In this document: in pieces, positions 23,901 to 34,338 of the stretch
How the letters are laid out: the number at the start of each line of letters is the position of its first letter
Position numbering within the stretch: position 1 is the stretch's first letter
Assembly: GCA_003117195.1 (NCBI GenBank)
Contig: BDSI01000023.1
Location: forward strand, 806,001-870,000
Direction: 5' to 3'
DNA from: Eudorina sp. 2006-703-Eu-15
Taxonomy: Eukaryota > Chlorophyta > Chlorophyceae > Chlamydomonadales > Volvocaceae
DNA: 64,000 bases
Notes under the pieces: model-generated
Database searches by the model: none
What the model was told of the DNA's origin: nothing
The model's input: the letters and a program-made list of their open reading frames with translations, nothing else
Position numbers and translations under genes: made by a program

Positions 23901-26191
23901 GCATGGGTAGGCGAGGGTATGCGCCAGGGCAGTCGCGTGTGAGACGAGGTCGCCGCTCCGGAACCAGACCCACGGATGGGGGTGGGGATGGGGGTTGGGT
24001 TAGCTTGGCTGCGGGGCCCCATTGGCAGCTTTGCCAGACCCCCACAAACTCAGCCCCCCACGCGGCCCTAACCCCCCTCCGCCACCCCCTCAGCGAGTCA
24101 GGGCTCAGGTCCCGGAGGGGCCTCACTCTTTCCCACTCTTTCTCACTCTTTCTCACTCACCAGCGGCACCTGGCTGTCCGGGATGTACGTGTAGGCCTTA
24201 TTGTCTACATTGCCCTCTGACTCAGCATGCCGTACAAGGATGATGCGGTCGGGCAGGATACGGTAGTCCGCCGGAATGGCGCCACTGCGGGGGGGCAGCG
24301 GTCAGGGAAGAAGGGTGGTAGAAGCGGGGGGGTTGGCAGGTGAGGGGGTATCGGACGTTGGCAGGCTGGGACCCACTGAAGCTGACTGCCAGAGGACGGG
24401 GTGCGGGTAGGGTTGGAGGGTTGGTCCAACCCTGGGGCACTGGACCCCTGAATCTCAAAGGGGGGCTCAGCGGCGTCACCGACTACAGACCGCCGCTGCT
24501 GCTACCGCTGCTGCTACTGCTGCTGGTGGCTGAGGGTGCACCAGCCAAGGGGGGGGTGGCGGGTAACGCCCCCCGCGCATCCGTTCCGTCAACCACCGGT
24601 AACGTCCCCACCGCGGCGACGTCCCCTCCCCGGTCCCCGCCTCCCCGGCCCCCCGCCCTGCAGGCACCCATCCGCCGGGAGGCCAATCCACCCCCAACCC
24701 CCCGAGCCCCCCCTCCTGTCGGGTGGTCAGCGCCACATCACATCACACGCTCAGGCCCCGCCCCTCCTCCCCTCCCCACTGCCGCCCAGCTTGCCTGCCT
24801 CCGGACTCCCCACTCCATGAGGCAAGACCGGGAACCTGCCCCGCCTCACCCCACACCCCTCACCGCCCCCCCGACCCCCCGCGCCCCACTGACCAGCTGC
24901 TTGACACCCTGCCCTGTCCCTCCCCCCCTTCCTCCCCACCTCCCCCACGTCTCTTCTCCCGTCCGCCAGGGCTCACCCCCCCTCCGCCAGGGCTCACCCC
25001 CCTTCCGCCAGGGCTCACCCCCCCTCCGCCAGGTACCCCCTCCCGGGCCCAGATATACCACGGAGGGATCCCGGATGCGGGCAACCCTCCCTCCCGTCCT
25101 GCCCCCCCCTACTGTCAATCAAGACAGTGAAACCGCCATTCCCCCCTCCCCCACCCTGATGGCCCTCGCTCCCTCCCGCCCTCGCCTCCCCCCCCCCGCC
25201 CCTCCTCCCCCGGAGGGAGGGGGGGCGTCCCCGGGTGCATCGAGTCGCGTCCCGTCACGTACGTGTGTGTGGAGTGGAAGCGCGCGTCGTACAGCCCCAT
25301 CAGCCGCCGGTCGCCGTACGCCACCCGCTGCGAGTCGAGCGGCCGCGGCGGCGCCCCCGCCCGCCTCGCGTGCAGCTGGTGCTGCTGCAGCAGGTGCGGG
25401 GGCGGGGGCGGGGGCGGGGGCGCGACCACCACCTCACTGAAGGTCGGGGGGGCGGCCCCCAACGCTGCGCGCGCCCTCTCCTCCTGCAGCGTCTCCACCA
25501 GCTGGTCTATCTGGGCCTTTTGGGAGTACAGGATGTCCTGCTGGGCCTGCACAAGGCCCTTGAGCGCGTGGACCTGCGCCGCCAGGTCCTCGATGCGGCA
25601 CTCCCCGCCCAGGAGGTCGGTGGGGCTGAGGCCCTCGGGGGGGGAGGGGTGGGGCGGGGTGTCCGTGTCCGTGTCCGTGTCCGTGTCCGCCCTGGTCCGT
25701 CGGCTTGGGGAGACATGGCTTGAGGAGCCATCGGCGCCGCGGACGGGCGGGGGAAGCTCTTCTTCTTCGAGGGTGGTGACCTGGGTTTGTGTGTCCTCGT
25801 CAATGCTGATGGCGGGGTGACCGCCGTTGTTGGAGGCGGCGGAGGGGGGGCGTAGGCGTGGGCTGCTCCGGCGATGCAGGGGATGGCGATGGGGGTGTTG
25901 CGCGCCGCGCTGTCGCCGAGCGGTGCAGGTGCACTGGACGAGCTGTGATGAGTGGGAGGCTAAGCAGGCGCCGTGTGGAGCGGCGCGGGCGCACTGCGAG
26001 AACCGGGGACGAATAGGCCGGCCGATGCAAGCGTTTCCAGGGTGGTAGCTTGCCGGCCGGCCAGAAGTGCTAGCGAGCTCGGTACCTCTGATTGCGGATG
26101 TGAAGAGTGAGCCTGGCATTTGAAAACCGCGCGAACGCGCGCGCGGAAGGCCTACTGCTTCTACCGATTCCGTTGAACTTCTAAACTGCAA
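20974..26191 (-). CDS. Histidine phosphatase (phosphoglycerate-mutase-like, AT74 type) with N-terminal coiled coil
   Basis: Exons in gene order: 26191-25263, 24284-24161, 23757-23612, 23108-23048, 22571-22492, 21981-21826, 21447-21393, 21147-20974, about 574 residues with all phases consistent. Histidine-phosphatase hallmarks: RIILVRHAESEGN (phospho-accepting His), LFFYISPYKRSLQT (second Arg), LREQDFGNFQ, FFYRFPNGESGADVYDR and LISHGLALRVFLMRWFHW (second catalytic His). These match the plant AT74 family, which acts as phosphatases or mutases of unproven substrate. The first exon adds about 300 residues: basic and Ser-rich at the start, a (DT)n repeat, then a predicted coiled coil (ECRIEDLAAQVHALKGLVQA to LVETLQEERARAA). 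The start is uncertain: Met at 26191 or 26119. Introns carry family A and B repeats. Divergent from the THO7 gene. Confidence 0.88.
22014..22052 (-). repeat. Introner-like family A, 3' end only
   Basis: The reverse complement reads cgggtttatatcttttttca then atttaaccccc, matching the 3' ends of the copies at 7642 and 33054. It is in gene sense for the minus-strand AT74-like gene, about 30 bases upstream of the 3' splice site at 21982-21984. Confidence 0.65.
22092..22140 (-). repeat. Introner-like family B, diverged
   Basis: The reverse complement reads cttgtcgcagcagctcaact, tcaatatgtcaaaccaaatt, cctatgc. It resembles ctctggcagcagcgcagttt/aaatatgtctaccaatttcc. It lies in the AT74-like intron in gene sense, directly before the family A fragment. 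Confidence 0.55.
23157..23195 (-). repeat. Introner-like family B, 3' half
   Basis: The reverse complement carries cagtttgaatgtgtccacta then atttcctaa, in gene sense in the AT74-like intron 23109-23611 and about 50 bases from the acceptor at 23109-23111. Confidence 0.6.
23200..23261. repeat. 10-bp repeat gggttgggtg, about 6 copies
   Basis: A simple tandem array in the AT74-like intron, immediately next to the family B fragment. Confidence 0.85.
23814..23876 (-). repeat. Introner-like family B
   Basis: The reverse complement reads ctttggcagcagcgcagttt then gaatatctctgcttcggtaa. It shares the ggcagcagcgcagttt core with the plus-strand copies. It lies in AT74-like intron 23758-24160, in gene sense, about 55 bases from the acceptor. 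Confidence 0.7.
24962..25033. repeat. 20-bp minisatellite ccgccagggctcaccccccc, about 4 copies
   Basis: A tandem array in the first AT74-like intron (24285-25262). Confidence 0.85.
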
Positions 26192-26638
26192 TCAGAGCGC
26201 AGAAAGTTTGCATTGGATGGACCCTAGTCACCAGCATTCAGGTATATGATTCGGTTGAATCAAGGCCACGCAGCTGGAGGTTCGCTAGGGCTGTACCTCA
26301 TCAAGTTGTACGGTCGCTGCTCAAGCACAGAATCGCTCTCCATACTTTTTTGTTTATTATTAGGCTTAAATAATTGAACCCCGACACCCTCTGCAGCTGG
26401 ACGCTCAAGGTTTGTCACCTTCACCGAAACAAGACCTTCAAGACCTGCCACCAGAGATAGTTTTTGTGCCTTCTACGGCCATTATAATTGTGCTGCGGCT
26501 GCATCCCGGCTCTGGTCGCACTGGTTGCTACGGGTTGGCGCGCAGCGGCGCACGGACACCCCGAGGAGCGGAGCTGCGCGCTGCTGCTGCCGCCGCACAT
26601 CCCACTCCCGCCCCGCCCCACCACACCTCTCCGCTGCC
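26192..26638. promoter_or_regulatory. Shared 5' region between divergent AT74-like and THO7 genes
   Basis: 447 bases separate the two start codons and include a locally less GC-rich stretch (26200-26400). Both 5' UTRs and promoters must lie here. No clear TATA box or repeated operator was seen. Confidence 0.5.
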
Positions 26639-29600
26639 ATGGCGGCCGTTAAGATAACTCCGGCCGAGGAGGAGGCCATCCTCAAGCAGCGCTACCTGAC
26701 GCAGATGACGGTGCCCAAGGGCAACCTGCCGCTCAAGGTCCTGACGAAAAAGTACGGCCGCGGAACCGCTCCCGGTCGGCACCCGGCCCGCTGACCGCGC
26801 CTCGCCGCCTCGCCGCGGACTGCTGGGAAGAGGAGGGGAGGGTATCGCCAAAAAGGGGGAAGAGGTTCCTCAGCGGCAGATGGGTGGGGTGCGGGTGGGG
26901 GCGGGACATGTGCACGTCTGCCTCGCAGCACCACATAGCTGCCATAGCATGGGCACCCGCTCCCGGCCCCGGCCTCACCCGCCCCCTCCTGCCCCCGCCC
27001 CCTCCTGCCCCGCCCCCTCCACCCCCAGGTTCCTGCAGCTGGTGGAGCAGGTGGACAAGGGCTCCGACACCGGCGAGGGCGAGGGCGAGGGGTCGGGCAG
27101 CTCCCGGGTGCTCCGGGAGGTGCTGAGGGAGGCGGCGCTCACGGAGCTGCATGTGAGGGGGCCAGGGGGGCCCAGGGGGGGAAGGGGGGGGCCCGGGGGG
27201 GCGCCGGGGGGGAGGGGGCGCTCATATACAACCCGCGATCCTACGTGGCTATAGGGATTCACTGCGACACACTGCTACGGCGACGTCGGCCGCCCGGACG
27301 ACAACTACTACCCACTCGACGGCATTTTCCCGCTGTCTTAAATGACAGAGGGATATGGTCAGACAATACGAATACGCAGTACGAATATGAAGTGCGCCAA
27401 GTCCCGCTACGGGAAGAGGTGCGGTGGAAGAGATGCAGGCAGCGCGGTGGGGGAGAGACATCGGAGGCACAACCGCGGCCTTGGGGGCCCTATGCCGGTC
27501 GGGCACCCTGTGAACGCCCTTCCCTTACCCCCCCCCCTTCCACCACCACCTACCCCACCTGCCGCCCTTCGCTGCCCGGAATTTCCTTTTGTCTCAGGCC
27601 AAGAAACTGCGGGCCATCTGTGAGGCCAACACCCGCGAGCAGGACAGCTACACGCAGAAGCAACAGGAGCTGGAGGCTGCGATTGAGCAGGTGCGGGCGG
27701 GTGTGCGGGTGTGTGCATGTTTAGCGAGGAGCACGCCCGGTGTGTTTAGAAAAGAAACCCGGTGTGTGTAAGTATGGGGGGCCTGGCAAAGATTTGGCGC
27801 TGGGAGAGGGAGGGAGGGAGGGAGGCGCTGTCCTGCCCCCGGCCCTACCCCTCCTACCGCCTCTCCCCTAACCCCTCCTCGACCACCGTTGCCCTCACCC
27901 TCCCCCCCCGCGGGTCACCCCCCCACCCACCGCGGGTCACCCCCCCACCCACCGCGGGTCACCCCCCACCCACCGCGGGTCACCCCCCACCCCCCGCGGG
28001 TCACCCCCCACCCACCGCGGGTCACCCCCCCACCCCCGCGGGTCACCCCCCACCCACCGCGGGTCACCCCCCCACCCACCGCGGGTCACCCCCCCACCCA
28101 CCGCGGGTCACCCCCCCACCCACCGCGTGAACCACCGCTGCTGCCGCAGCGTTGCCGCGGCGCGCTACCCGCCCTCCGTCCCACTTTCCGAGATCCCCTC
28201 CACCCGTCCACCCCGGCATATGGCGTTGCTTCGTCAGTGCAGCTCTGCATTTCGCTGAGCCCGCATTGCGGCTTATCGGAAGGTGCAAACATGGATTTGA
28301 CCGCACTCACCCACGCCACCCCGCCTCACCCACCCCACCCCGCCCTCCGCCAACGCATGCCGGATGTGGCCACGTCCGTTATGGGCGTGTCCGGGTTCAA
28401 ATCCCCCTCCCGACACAGACAAAACGCGACATCGAGGAAAAGAAACTCGAGCTGCAGCGAGCCAAGGTGGTGCTGGGGCAGAACCAGCAGTACGAGGTGG
28501 GGCCGTGGGGCGGCGCGGGGACCGGGGCGGGACCGGGGCCGGGTCGGGAGAGGTCGGGGCTGTGGGGACGCATGCTATGGGCCGAGTTGCCGGCTACGGG
28601 CCACACACCTCGCTACCCCAGCACCTCTATTTGCGCTCAACCCAGCGAGGCTTCAACATCACCAAAATCCTGTACCGCCACCCACTCACCCACCCACTCA
28701 CCCAGGTGCGCGGGCACACGGCCTTTCCGTTGCCGGGCGGGGTGGGTTGGGGTGGGAAGGGGTGGGTGTCGGAGGGCTGCCCCGTATCCTGTCCTGAGCA
28801 CACGGTCACTCCGTGAGGACAGGACCGGCTGTGCCCCTGCCCCTGCCCCTGCCCCTGCCCCTGCCTGCGCCCCTCCGCCCGGTGAGACATGCGGCAACCC
28901 GGATCCTCCCCGGCCCTGGAACCTCCCCTGCTTTCATGGTCCCGCCGGCGCCCCTCCTCCCCCCCCTTCCATGCCACACACACCCTCCACGCGCCCCTCC
29001 TTCCCCCCGTCCACGCCCCCCTCCCCCCATCGCCCCCCCTCCTCCTCCCCCTTCCACGCCCCCCTCCCCCATCGGCCCCCCCAGGTCCTCCGGCACCACA
29101 TCTGCGACCACCCCTCCCGCGAGGTGACCCAGCGGGCCATCGACCAGGAGCTGCAGGCCATGGCGGAGGCGCAGGCGGAGGGGGCGCGGATAGCGCAGCT
29201 CATGGAGGTGGGGGGGAGGCGGCTGGGGAGGGGGGCTTGGGAGGGGGGGGAGAGGGGCAGCGGGGGGATAGGGGGGGAGGGGGAGGGGGCCGTTGTGTTG
29301 GGGAGCTCCTGGGCTTCTTGCAGCGGCAATCGTCGAGGGCTGACCTACGGTTTGAGCTTGGGGAAGGATGGGGACGGTGCTAGCGATAGGTCGGTCGGTC
29401 GGTCGGTCGGTGGGTAACTGTCGGAGGGTGGTGGGAGACTAGACTGTGCGCGGGTCGGCGAAGTAGCAGTCTGTGGGTTCAACCACCACCACTCTTCTCG
29501 CGCAGCGCTTCTACTGTGTTCCCTACGCGGCCAGCCGTCCACTATCCGAATGCATCAGCGTCTTCAGCTTGCGTCTGCGTCAGCGCTTCGCCGCCGTCGT

Positions 29601-30012
29601 CCATCCCAACCTCGGCGGTTATGCGTTTGGTGGTGCTCTTTTGCGGTTTCGCTGTTTTTTTTGACTAAAGTGGAAGACTTTGCGAGGATTACAGCGGCTG
29701 CGTGGGGAGGGGAGGTCCTGTCCCCCTCCCCCCGGAGGGCCCAATACCAATTTCCTATACCTCCGGAGGGTCTTGCCCCTCACCCCGCAAACACCCATGG
29801 CCGGGTTCGTCTTCCAGGTTCACGACGCTCCCCTGCCCTCCTCCCGCACTCTCCCCCTCCCCCCCTTTCGCCTCCCCTCCCTCGCTGCCCCCCCACAGCG
29901 GCGGCGTAAGCAGTTCTCGCTGCTGTTCTACGTGATTGAGGAGCTGCAGCGCACCGCGGATGACAGCGCGGAGGAGTTGGGGGCGCTGGATGGGATGGAG
30001 CTGGATGGATGA
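26639..30012 (+). CDS. THO7: THO complex subunit 7 (THOC7/THO7 homologue)
   Basis: A component of the nuclear THO/TREX complex, which couples transcription to mRNP assembly and export. Exons 26639-26751, 27029-27152, 27598-27690, 28419-28496, 29085-29207 and 29899-30012 join in phase to 214 residues, close to animal THOC7 (about 200). The protein is almost all helical coiled coil: KKLRAICEANTREQDSYTQK, then TKRDIEEKKLELQRAKVVLG, then the hallmark RRKQFSLLFYVIEELQ near the C terminus, which aligns with the ELRRKQFHVLL segment of animal THOC7. An acidic tail (DDSAEELGALDGMELDG) closes it. The start is the first Met in frame after the shared promoter region. An acidic Glu/Gly insertion (EGEGEGSGSS) sits near residue 50. 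Introns hold a 21-bp minisatellite (intron 3) and a family C repeat (intron 5). Confidence 0.9.
27905..28127. repeat. 21-bp minisatellite gggtcaccccccacccaccgc, about 11 copies
   Basis: The largest minisatellite in the window. It lies inside THO7 intron 27691-28418, with small unit-length variations from C-run changes. Confidence 0.92.
29507..29660 (+). repeat. Introner-like family C, copy in THO7 intron 5
   Basis: Contains agccgtccactatccgaatg, catcagcgtcttc, cgccgtcgtccatcccaacc and ttgcggtttcgctg. These match, in order, the reverse complement of 48432-48590 (gtcgtccactgtctgaacac, atcagcttctac, cgtcttcgtcaatcccaaca, ttgcagtttcgctg). It is followed by a family B-like tail, taccaatttcctatacc, at 29746. 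Gene sense. Confidence 0.7.
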
Positions 30013-31499
30013 GGGCTGGAGGAGGAGAGGAGAGGGCGGGAGGCGGGAGGCGGGACAGGGGGTCCAGGAGTGGAGGAGCAGAGGACTAGGGTTGTTGCAG
30101 CCCGCCCGCAGCACCCTGGGAGGGACGGGGACAGATGCCGGGGTCGGGGCGGGGGGATGCGGGATCATGGCGGCAGGGCGCTGTTGTCCCTAGCGAGCCG
30201 GCCGCTGCCTCCTTCCTTATCCCTGGCAGGGGCGCAGGGGACGTTTACCCGATTGTGCCCGATTACCGGTGGGCCACTGCCTGCGGCGTGCGAAAGCGGT
30301 GTAAGGGCAGTCGGTGCGGGCAGACGGTGACCTGCCACCCGGGGCCTTCCTCGACTCGTCGGGACACCCCAACGTGTGGCGCTGGCCCGTCCGGACTTTC
30401 CGAATCTCTGATGTCCCGGACAGATGCCCCCGCACAGGTATCCGCCTCGATGGAGGGCAGCGGGGTAGTGCATTAAGCATATGAAAGGGGTGCAGCGGCT
30501 CTGTGCCCTGGAGCGGAACTGATCGCCCGGGTGCGAGGCGCAGTGGGTCCCCCGGCGGCGGCAGGTGGCGTTCGGTGGCCTGCGGAGGGGTCTCTCCTCT
30601 GCGGCCCACCCATTGCGGTCCCACCGTGGCAGCGGCGGCGGCAACCTTACAGGTCTCGGTGCGTCGCTGCACCGCCCCGGGCTGGCTCCACGCTGTGTGG
30701 TCAGCGGGGTTGGGTTCGATCTGGGGCCTGGGCTCGCCACTGCACAGGCGCGGGGAGCATCGCCATTCGCTGGTCATTAGGCTGGGTCAGGCTCTCCCTG
30801 ACTCTCAGGCAAGAGTCTCCGGCGACCCCAGGCGCTTGACGCGGGCAAGAGCGGGTGGGCGCGGCGGGCATCGGGCCACGAAACTGCAGCATGGATCCGG
30901 GCCATGACGCGGGCAAAACGGGCATGCCGGCCGCATCCGTCGAAGTTGGTCGTTGGCCGACGGACGTAGCAGATATTTTTTCGCTGGATCTGCTTGAGCA
31001 CAAACTGATATTTGCAACTCAAGTAATGGGTCCCGTTATGAGAATTGTTTTGCGAAAGATTACACGTGAAGGGCGACTTTCGGTCAAGCAAGTGTAATCA
31101 TTGACAGCTGCAGCTGATTATGAGCAAGAAAGTCAGGGAGTCGGGACCAAAAAACGACGACGAAGAGGCTCTATGGCTCGATCCAGGTCGTGATGACCTT
31201 GCAGAGGCTGCTGAAGGTGTTTCGCCATGGCGGAAGCCAGCCGTGCTGCGGCAGACGAGAGATGTAGGATCGATCGACCAGTCATCTTTTCATTTAATAC
31301 TCATGGATACAAACGAATCCTGCGTTTGCGACCGCCGTTGCGCCTCAACAGGTTCGAGTCAAGGCTCTGCTGCAGGCAGCACGAGGGGCGTCATGTTTCG
31401 GAATCGTGGACGTCAAGGTGCTGCCCCCGGGGGGAGCGGCGTTGACATGCGAAAGCCGTTAATACAGGGGGGCTGCTCCAACTGGGAGGAGGGAGGAGG
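30013..31499. other. THO7 3' UTR and intergenic region
   Basis: No supported gene. Open frames on either strand show no family motif. A TGTAA at 31095-31099 could be a distal polyadenylation signal for THO7. Base composition drops from very GC-rich to moderate at about 30950, perhaps marking the start of the promoter of the next gene. Confidence 0.5.
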
Positions 31500-34338
31500 A
31501 TGGGGCCGCGGCAAAGTCGTGTCATGGCACCCCCAAACCCCTTCAGTGATACCATCACATTAGTGTCGGTGCCGGAATCAATGTTACATCGCCGCTTGCA
31601 ACCGACCGCCATAGGCGGCTTCGGTGTACGCTGGGGAGGAGGCCGCCACCACAGACCCGTATGTTACACACGTTCGAATACCCATGTGGATGCATCCGAC
31701 CCCAAAACAGCAAACGCCGGATTCACCCCCCTCCCACAATCGTGGGGGCTCCCCCCGTTCCCCCTCCGTGTCCAGGTCGCGTTCTGGGTTGCTTCCCACA
31801 TCGCGGTGCCGCTGCTGCTGCTGTGGATCGATGGGGACGTCCGCAGAACCTTCGACGTGGCGTTGGCCCGGGTGCCCCCGGGGCCGACGACGGCTGCTGG
31901 CGGGGCTGTTGAGGGGAACAGCAACAGCAGCACCAGCGGCAGCAGCGGCCGCTGGGGCCCCTCCTTGGGGAGTGCCCGCCTCCAGGTGGCGGCGTTGCTG
32001 GGGCTGGAGGCCTGGGTGATGGGGCTGTTCTGGAGCTTGTACGGCTCAGATCCAGGTATGTACGACATCCGTGCATATCTTGCAGCGCGGGAACGACCTC
32101 CTGGTCAGCGGGCCGCCTGAAAGCAGTCACCCGGCAGCAGGGCGCCGCCACCGCCCCCATAGGGCCCCGGACATCTATGGCCCCACCCAACCCCGACATA
32201 CCGTACATCTCGTGCCGCCCAATCCCGCGCGCCTGCCTTCCCCTGCGCCCAGGCTGGATCCACCCGGGGCGCCCGGCCGTGGATCTGGATCCCACTCGGC
32301 CGCCCTGCCTCTTCTGCGGGGAGGTCCCCAGCCTGCGGTCCAACCACGACAAACACACGGGGCAGTGCACCCACAAGCATGACCACCACTGCTGGTTCCT
32401 CAGCGCCACCATCGGTACGTGCGCGTGTGTGCGCGTGTGTTTGTGGGCGTGCGTGACATGCAAGGGGGCCATGGCAGTGCACATCAGCTGCCCGCATGCA
32501 CAAACATCATGTAACCAATGCCCGGCAACTACAGTTATGAAGGAGCTGCAGTGTCAGAGAACGCCGTACGTGCGAGTGTGTGTGTAGAGCCGGGGGGAGG
32601 GGGCAAAAGGCTGCGAGCCATGGGGCCAACACAACCCCAACACAAACCCCAACCCAGCTCCGACCCGCGCCGCATCGGCCTCGGGGCCACCATCCCCTCG
32701 GACTCAACGCGGCGGCGGTGGTACGGTGAGCTCGGGCCCGGGAGACACCCATGTGGCGTCCCCCCCGTGTGCGCTACCCCGCACGCTCTTTCCTTCCCTT
32801 CCCCGCCCACCCACGTTGTCCTCACCACCAACCACCGCCCTGACGTACCATTTACCCTCCCTTACCCCCGCGCCCCCGGGTTCGCATCTTGCTTGTTGCT
32901 GCACCGGCGGCAGCGCGGCCGCGCCGCCACGCGCACGCGCGCGGTCTCTGTCTTTCCATTGCTATGCAGGTACCGCGCCACGTAAGTATACTGAGTTATG
33001 CTGGGTGTGCCCGGGTTCATTCTTCGGGTGTATTTCTTTTTTCAATTTAACCCCCGCGCGCCTGGCCCCCTTTCCCAACCCCGCCCCCTTCAACCCCGCA
33101 CGCACCCGCAGGCGACTTGAACCACGCTCGCTTCTTCTTGCTCATGTCGGCCGAGTTGCTGCTGCTGGTGTGGCTGCAAGTGAGGATGCTGCCGCTGGCC
33201 CTGGGGCTATGCTCCTGGAGGGCCTGGCTGCAGCGGGGGCTGCTCCGCCTGGCCCTGGCCCTGGGCGGGGGCGGGGCCCCGGGCGGGGCCGGGGCAGGGG
33301 CGGCGACGGCCCCGCCTGGGTCGGGGTCGGGGTTGGGGTCGTTGCCGGCGGCGCCCTTCCCCTGCCCCCCCGGGCCTGCGGGGGGCCGCCTGGCGGCTCT
33401 GTGGGCGGTGCTGCTGTTCGGTGCCCCCTGGCTGCTGCTGGTGGGGCAGCTGGTGGCGTTCCACGCCTACCTCATCGCCACCAATCAGACCACCCTAGAG
33501 ATCCTCAAGGTGGGGGCAGGAGGGAGGGCGGGAGGGGGCGAGCGAACCCAGTCGGGGGCCAACCTTTCGGTTGAACGTGTTTTGCTGTTTGCGCAACCTT
33601 CGGCGACCGCTTGAAACGTACGACGCGTTTTTGGCTGCCGTACCTTGCGTCGTCGCAGGGCCCCCGGCTGCCGTACATGTCGCGCGCGTACGCCTCGCTG
33701 CCGGCCTCCCAGCACCCGGCCCACGGCGGCAGCCCTCCCAGCCTGCTGACGGCCAAGGGGGAGCTGTCCGTGCCGCAGATCATCAAGCAGCACTGGCGGG
33801 GTGAGGTGCCCCCGCGCCCCTTCGACGAGGGGCTGCTCCGGAACCTCTGGATCTTCTTCCTGGCACCAAAACCCTATCCGTACAGGTAAGGGGGTACGAC
33901 CTGTACCGGGTGGGGGCGCGCTGCTGCGGCGGTCGGCCCCCCGGAGGCTGGAGACTGTGCGGTACGATGTCGTACGATACGATACCGTACGATGCAGCAC
34001 GTGTGCTGCGGTTGGGGCGCATCTTCCTGCTTCGTCTTGTCTCATCACCCTCCCTCCCTCCCTCCTTCCTTGTGTAGATGGTTGCACCGACCTGTGTCTT
34101 TGATTGCACTGGGTGATTGGGTCACCGCGGTCCCGTGGCTGGGATGGGTGTTGGCTGTTCGGGTTACCCCGTTGCACACTGTGCGGCAGTGCGGCAGTGC
34201 TCTGCGGGCGTCCTCGAGCGAGCTCTTGGCCATGCCTGCTACGCTGGCCCCACTCACCCACCCCCGCCCGCCCGGTGCCCCATGCGGCCATGCGCCCCGC
34301 CGCCCCTCCTTGCCACCCGCAGGTATCGGGAGAGGTAG
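31500..34338 (+). CDS. DHHC-type protein S-acyltransferase with incomplete second zinc site
   Basis: Predicted to transfer fatty acyl groups (palmitate) to cysteines of membrane proteins. Secure exons: 31776-32055, 32253-32414, 33112-33509, 33659-33885, 34323-34338 (360 codons, all phases agree, ending YRYRER). The N terminus is less certain; ATG at 31500 or 31527, spliced at about 31562 to 31776, keeps frame. Layout: TM1 (VASHIAVPLLLLWIDG), TM2 (LEAWVMGLFWSLYG), cysteine-rich domain with CLFC, RSNHDKHTGQC and the catalytic DHHC, then TM3 (LLMSAELLLLVWLQ) and TM4 (LWAVLLFGAPWLLLVGQLV), followed by NQTTLE, the equivalent of the TTxE motif. In family terms, zinc site 1 (CxxC, His, Cys) is intact, but site 2 has Asp, Thr and Thr where three cysteines are expected. 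The Pro after DHHC is also missing. Intron 3 holds a family A repeat. Confidence 0.87.
32876..33054 (+). repeat. Introner-like family A, full-length copy in DHHC intron
   Basis: About 180 bases, from ccgggttcgcatcttgcttg through cggcagcgcggccgcgccgc, ggtaccgcgccacgtaagta and ttatgctgggtgtgcccggg to caatttaacccc. It is similar over its whole length to the reverse complement of 56454-56641. Gene sense, in intron 32415-33111. Confidence 0.88.

Noticed and set aside
30165..30777. Overlapping minus-strand frames of 186-191 codons downstream of THO7
   Set aside because: Two frames are open at once with Pro/Arg-rich peptides, typical of GC-rich non-coding DNA.
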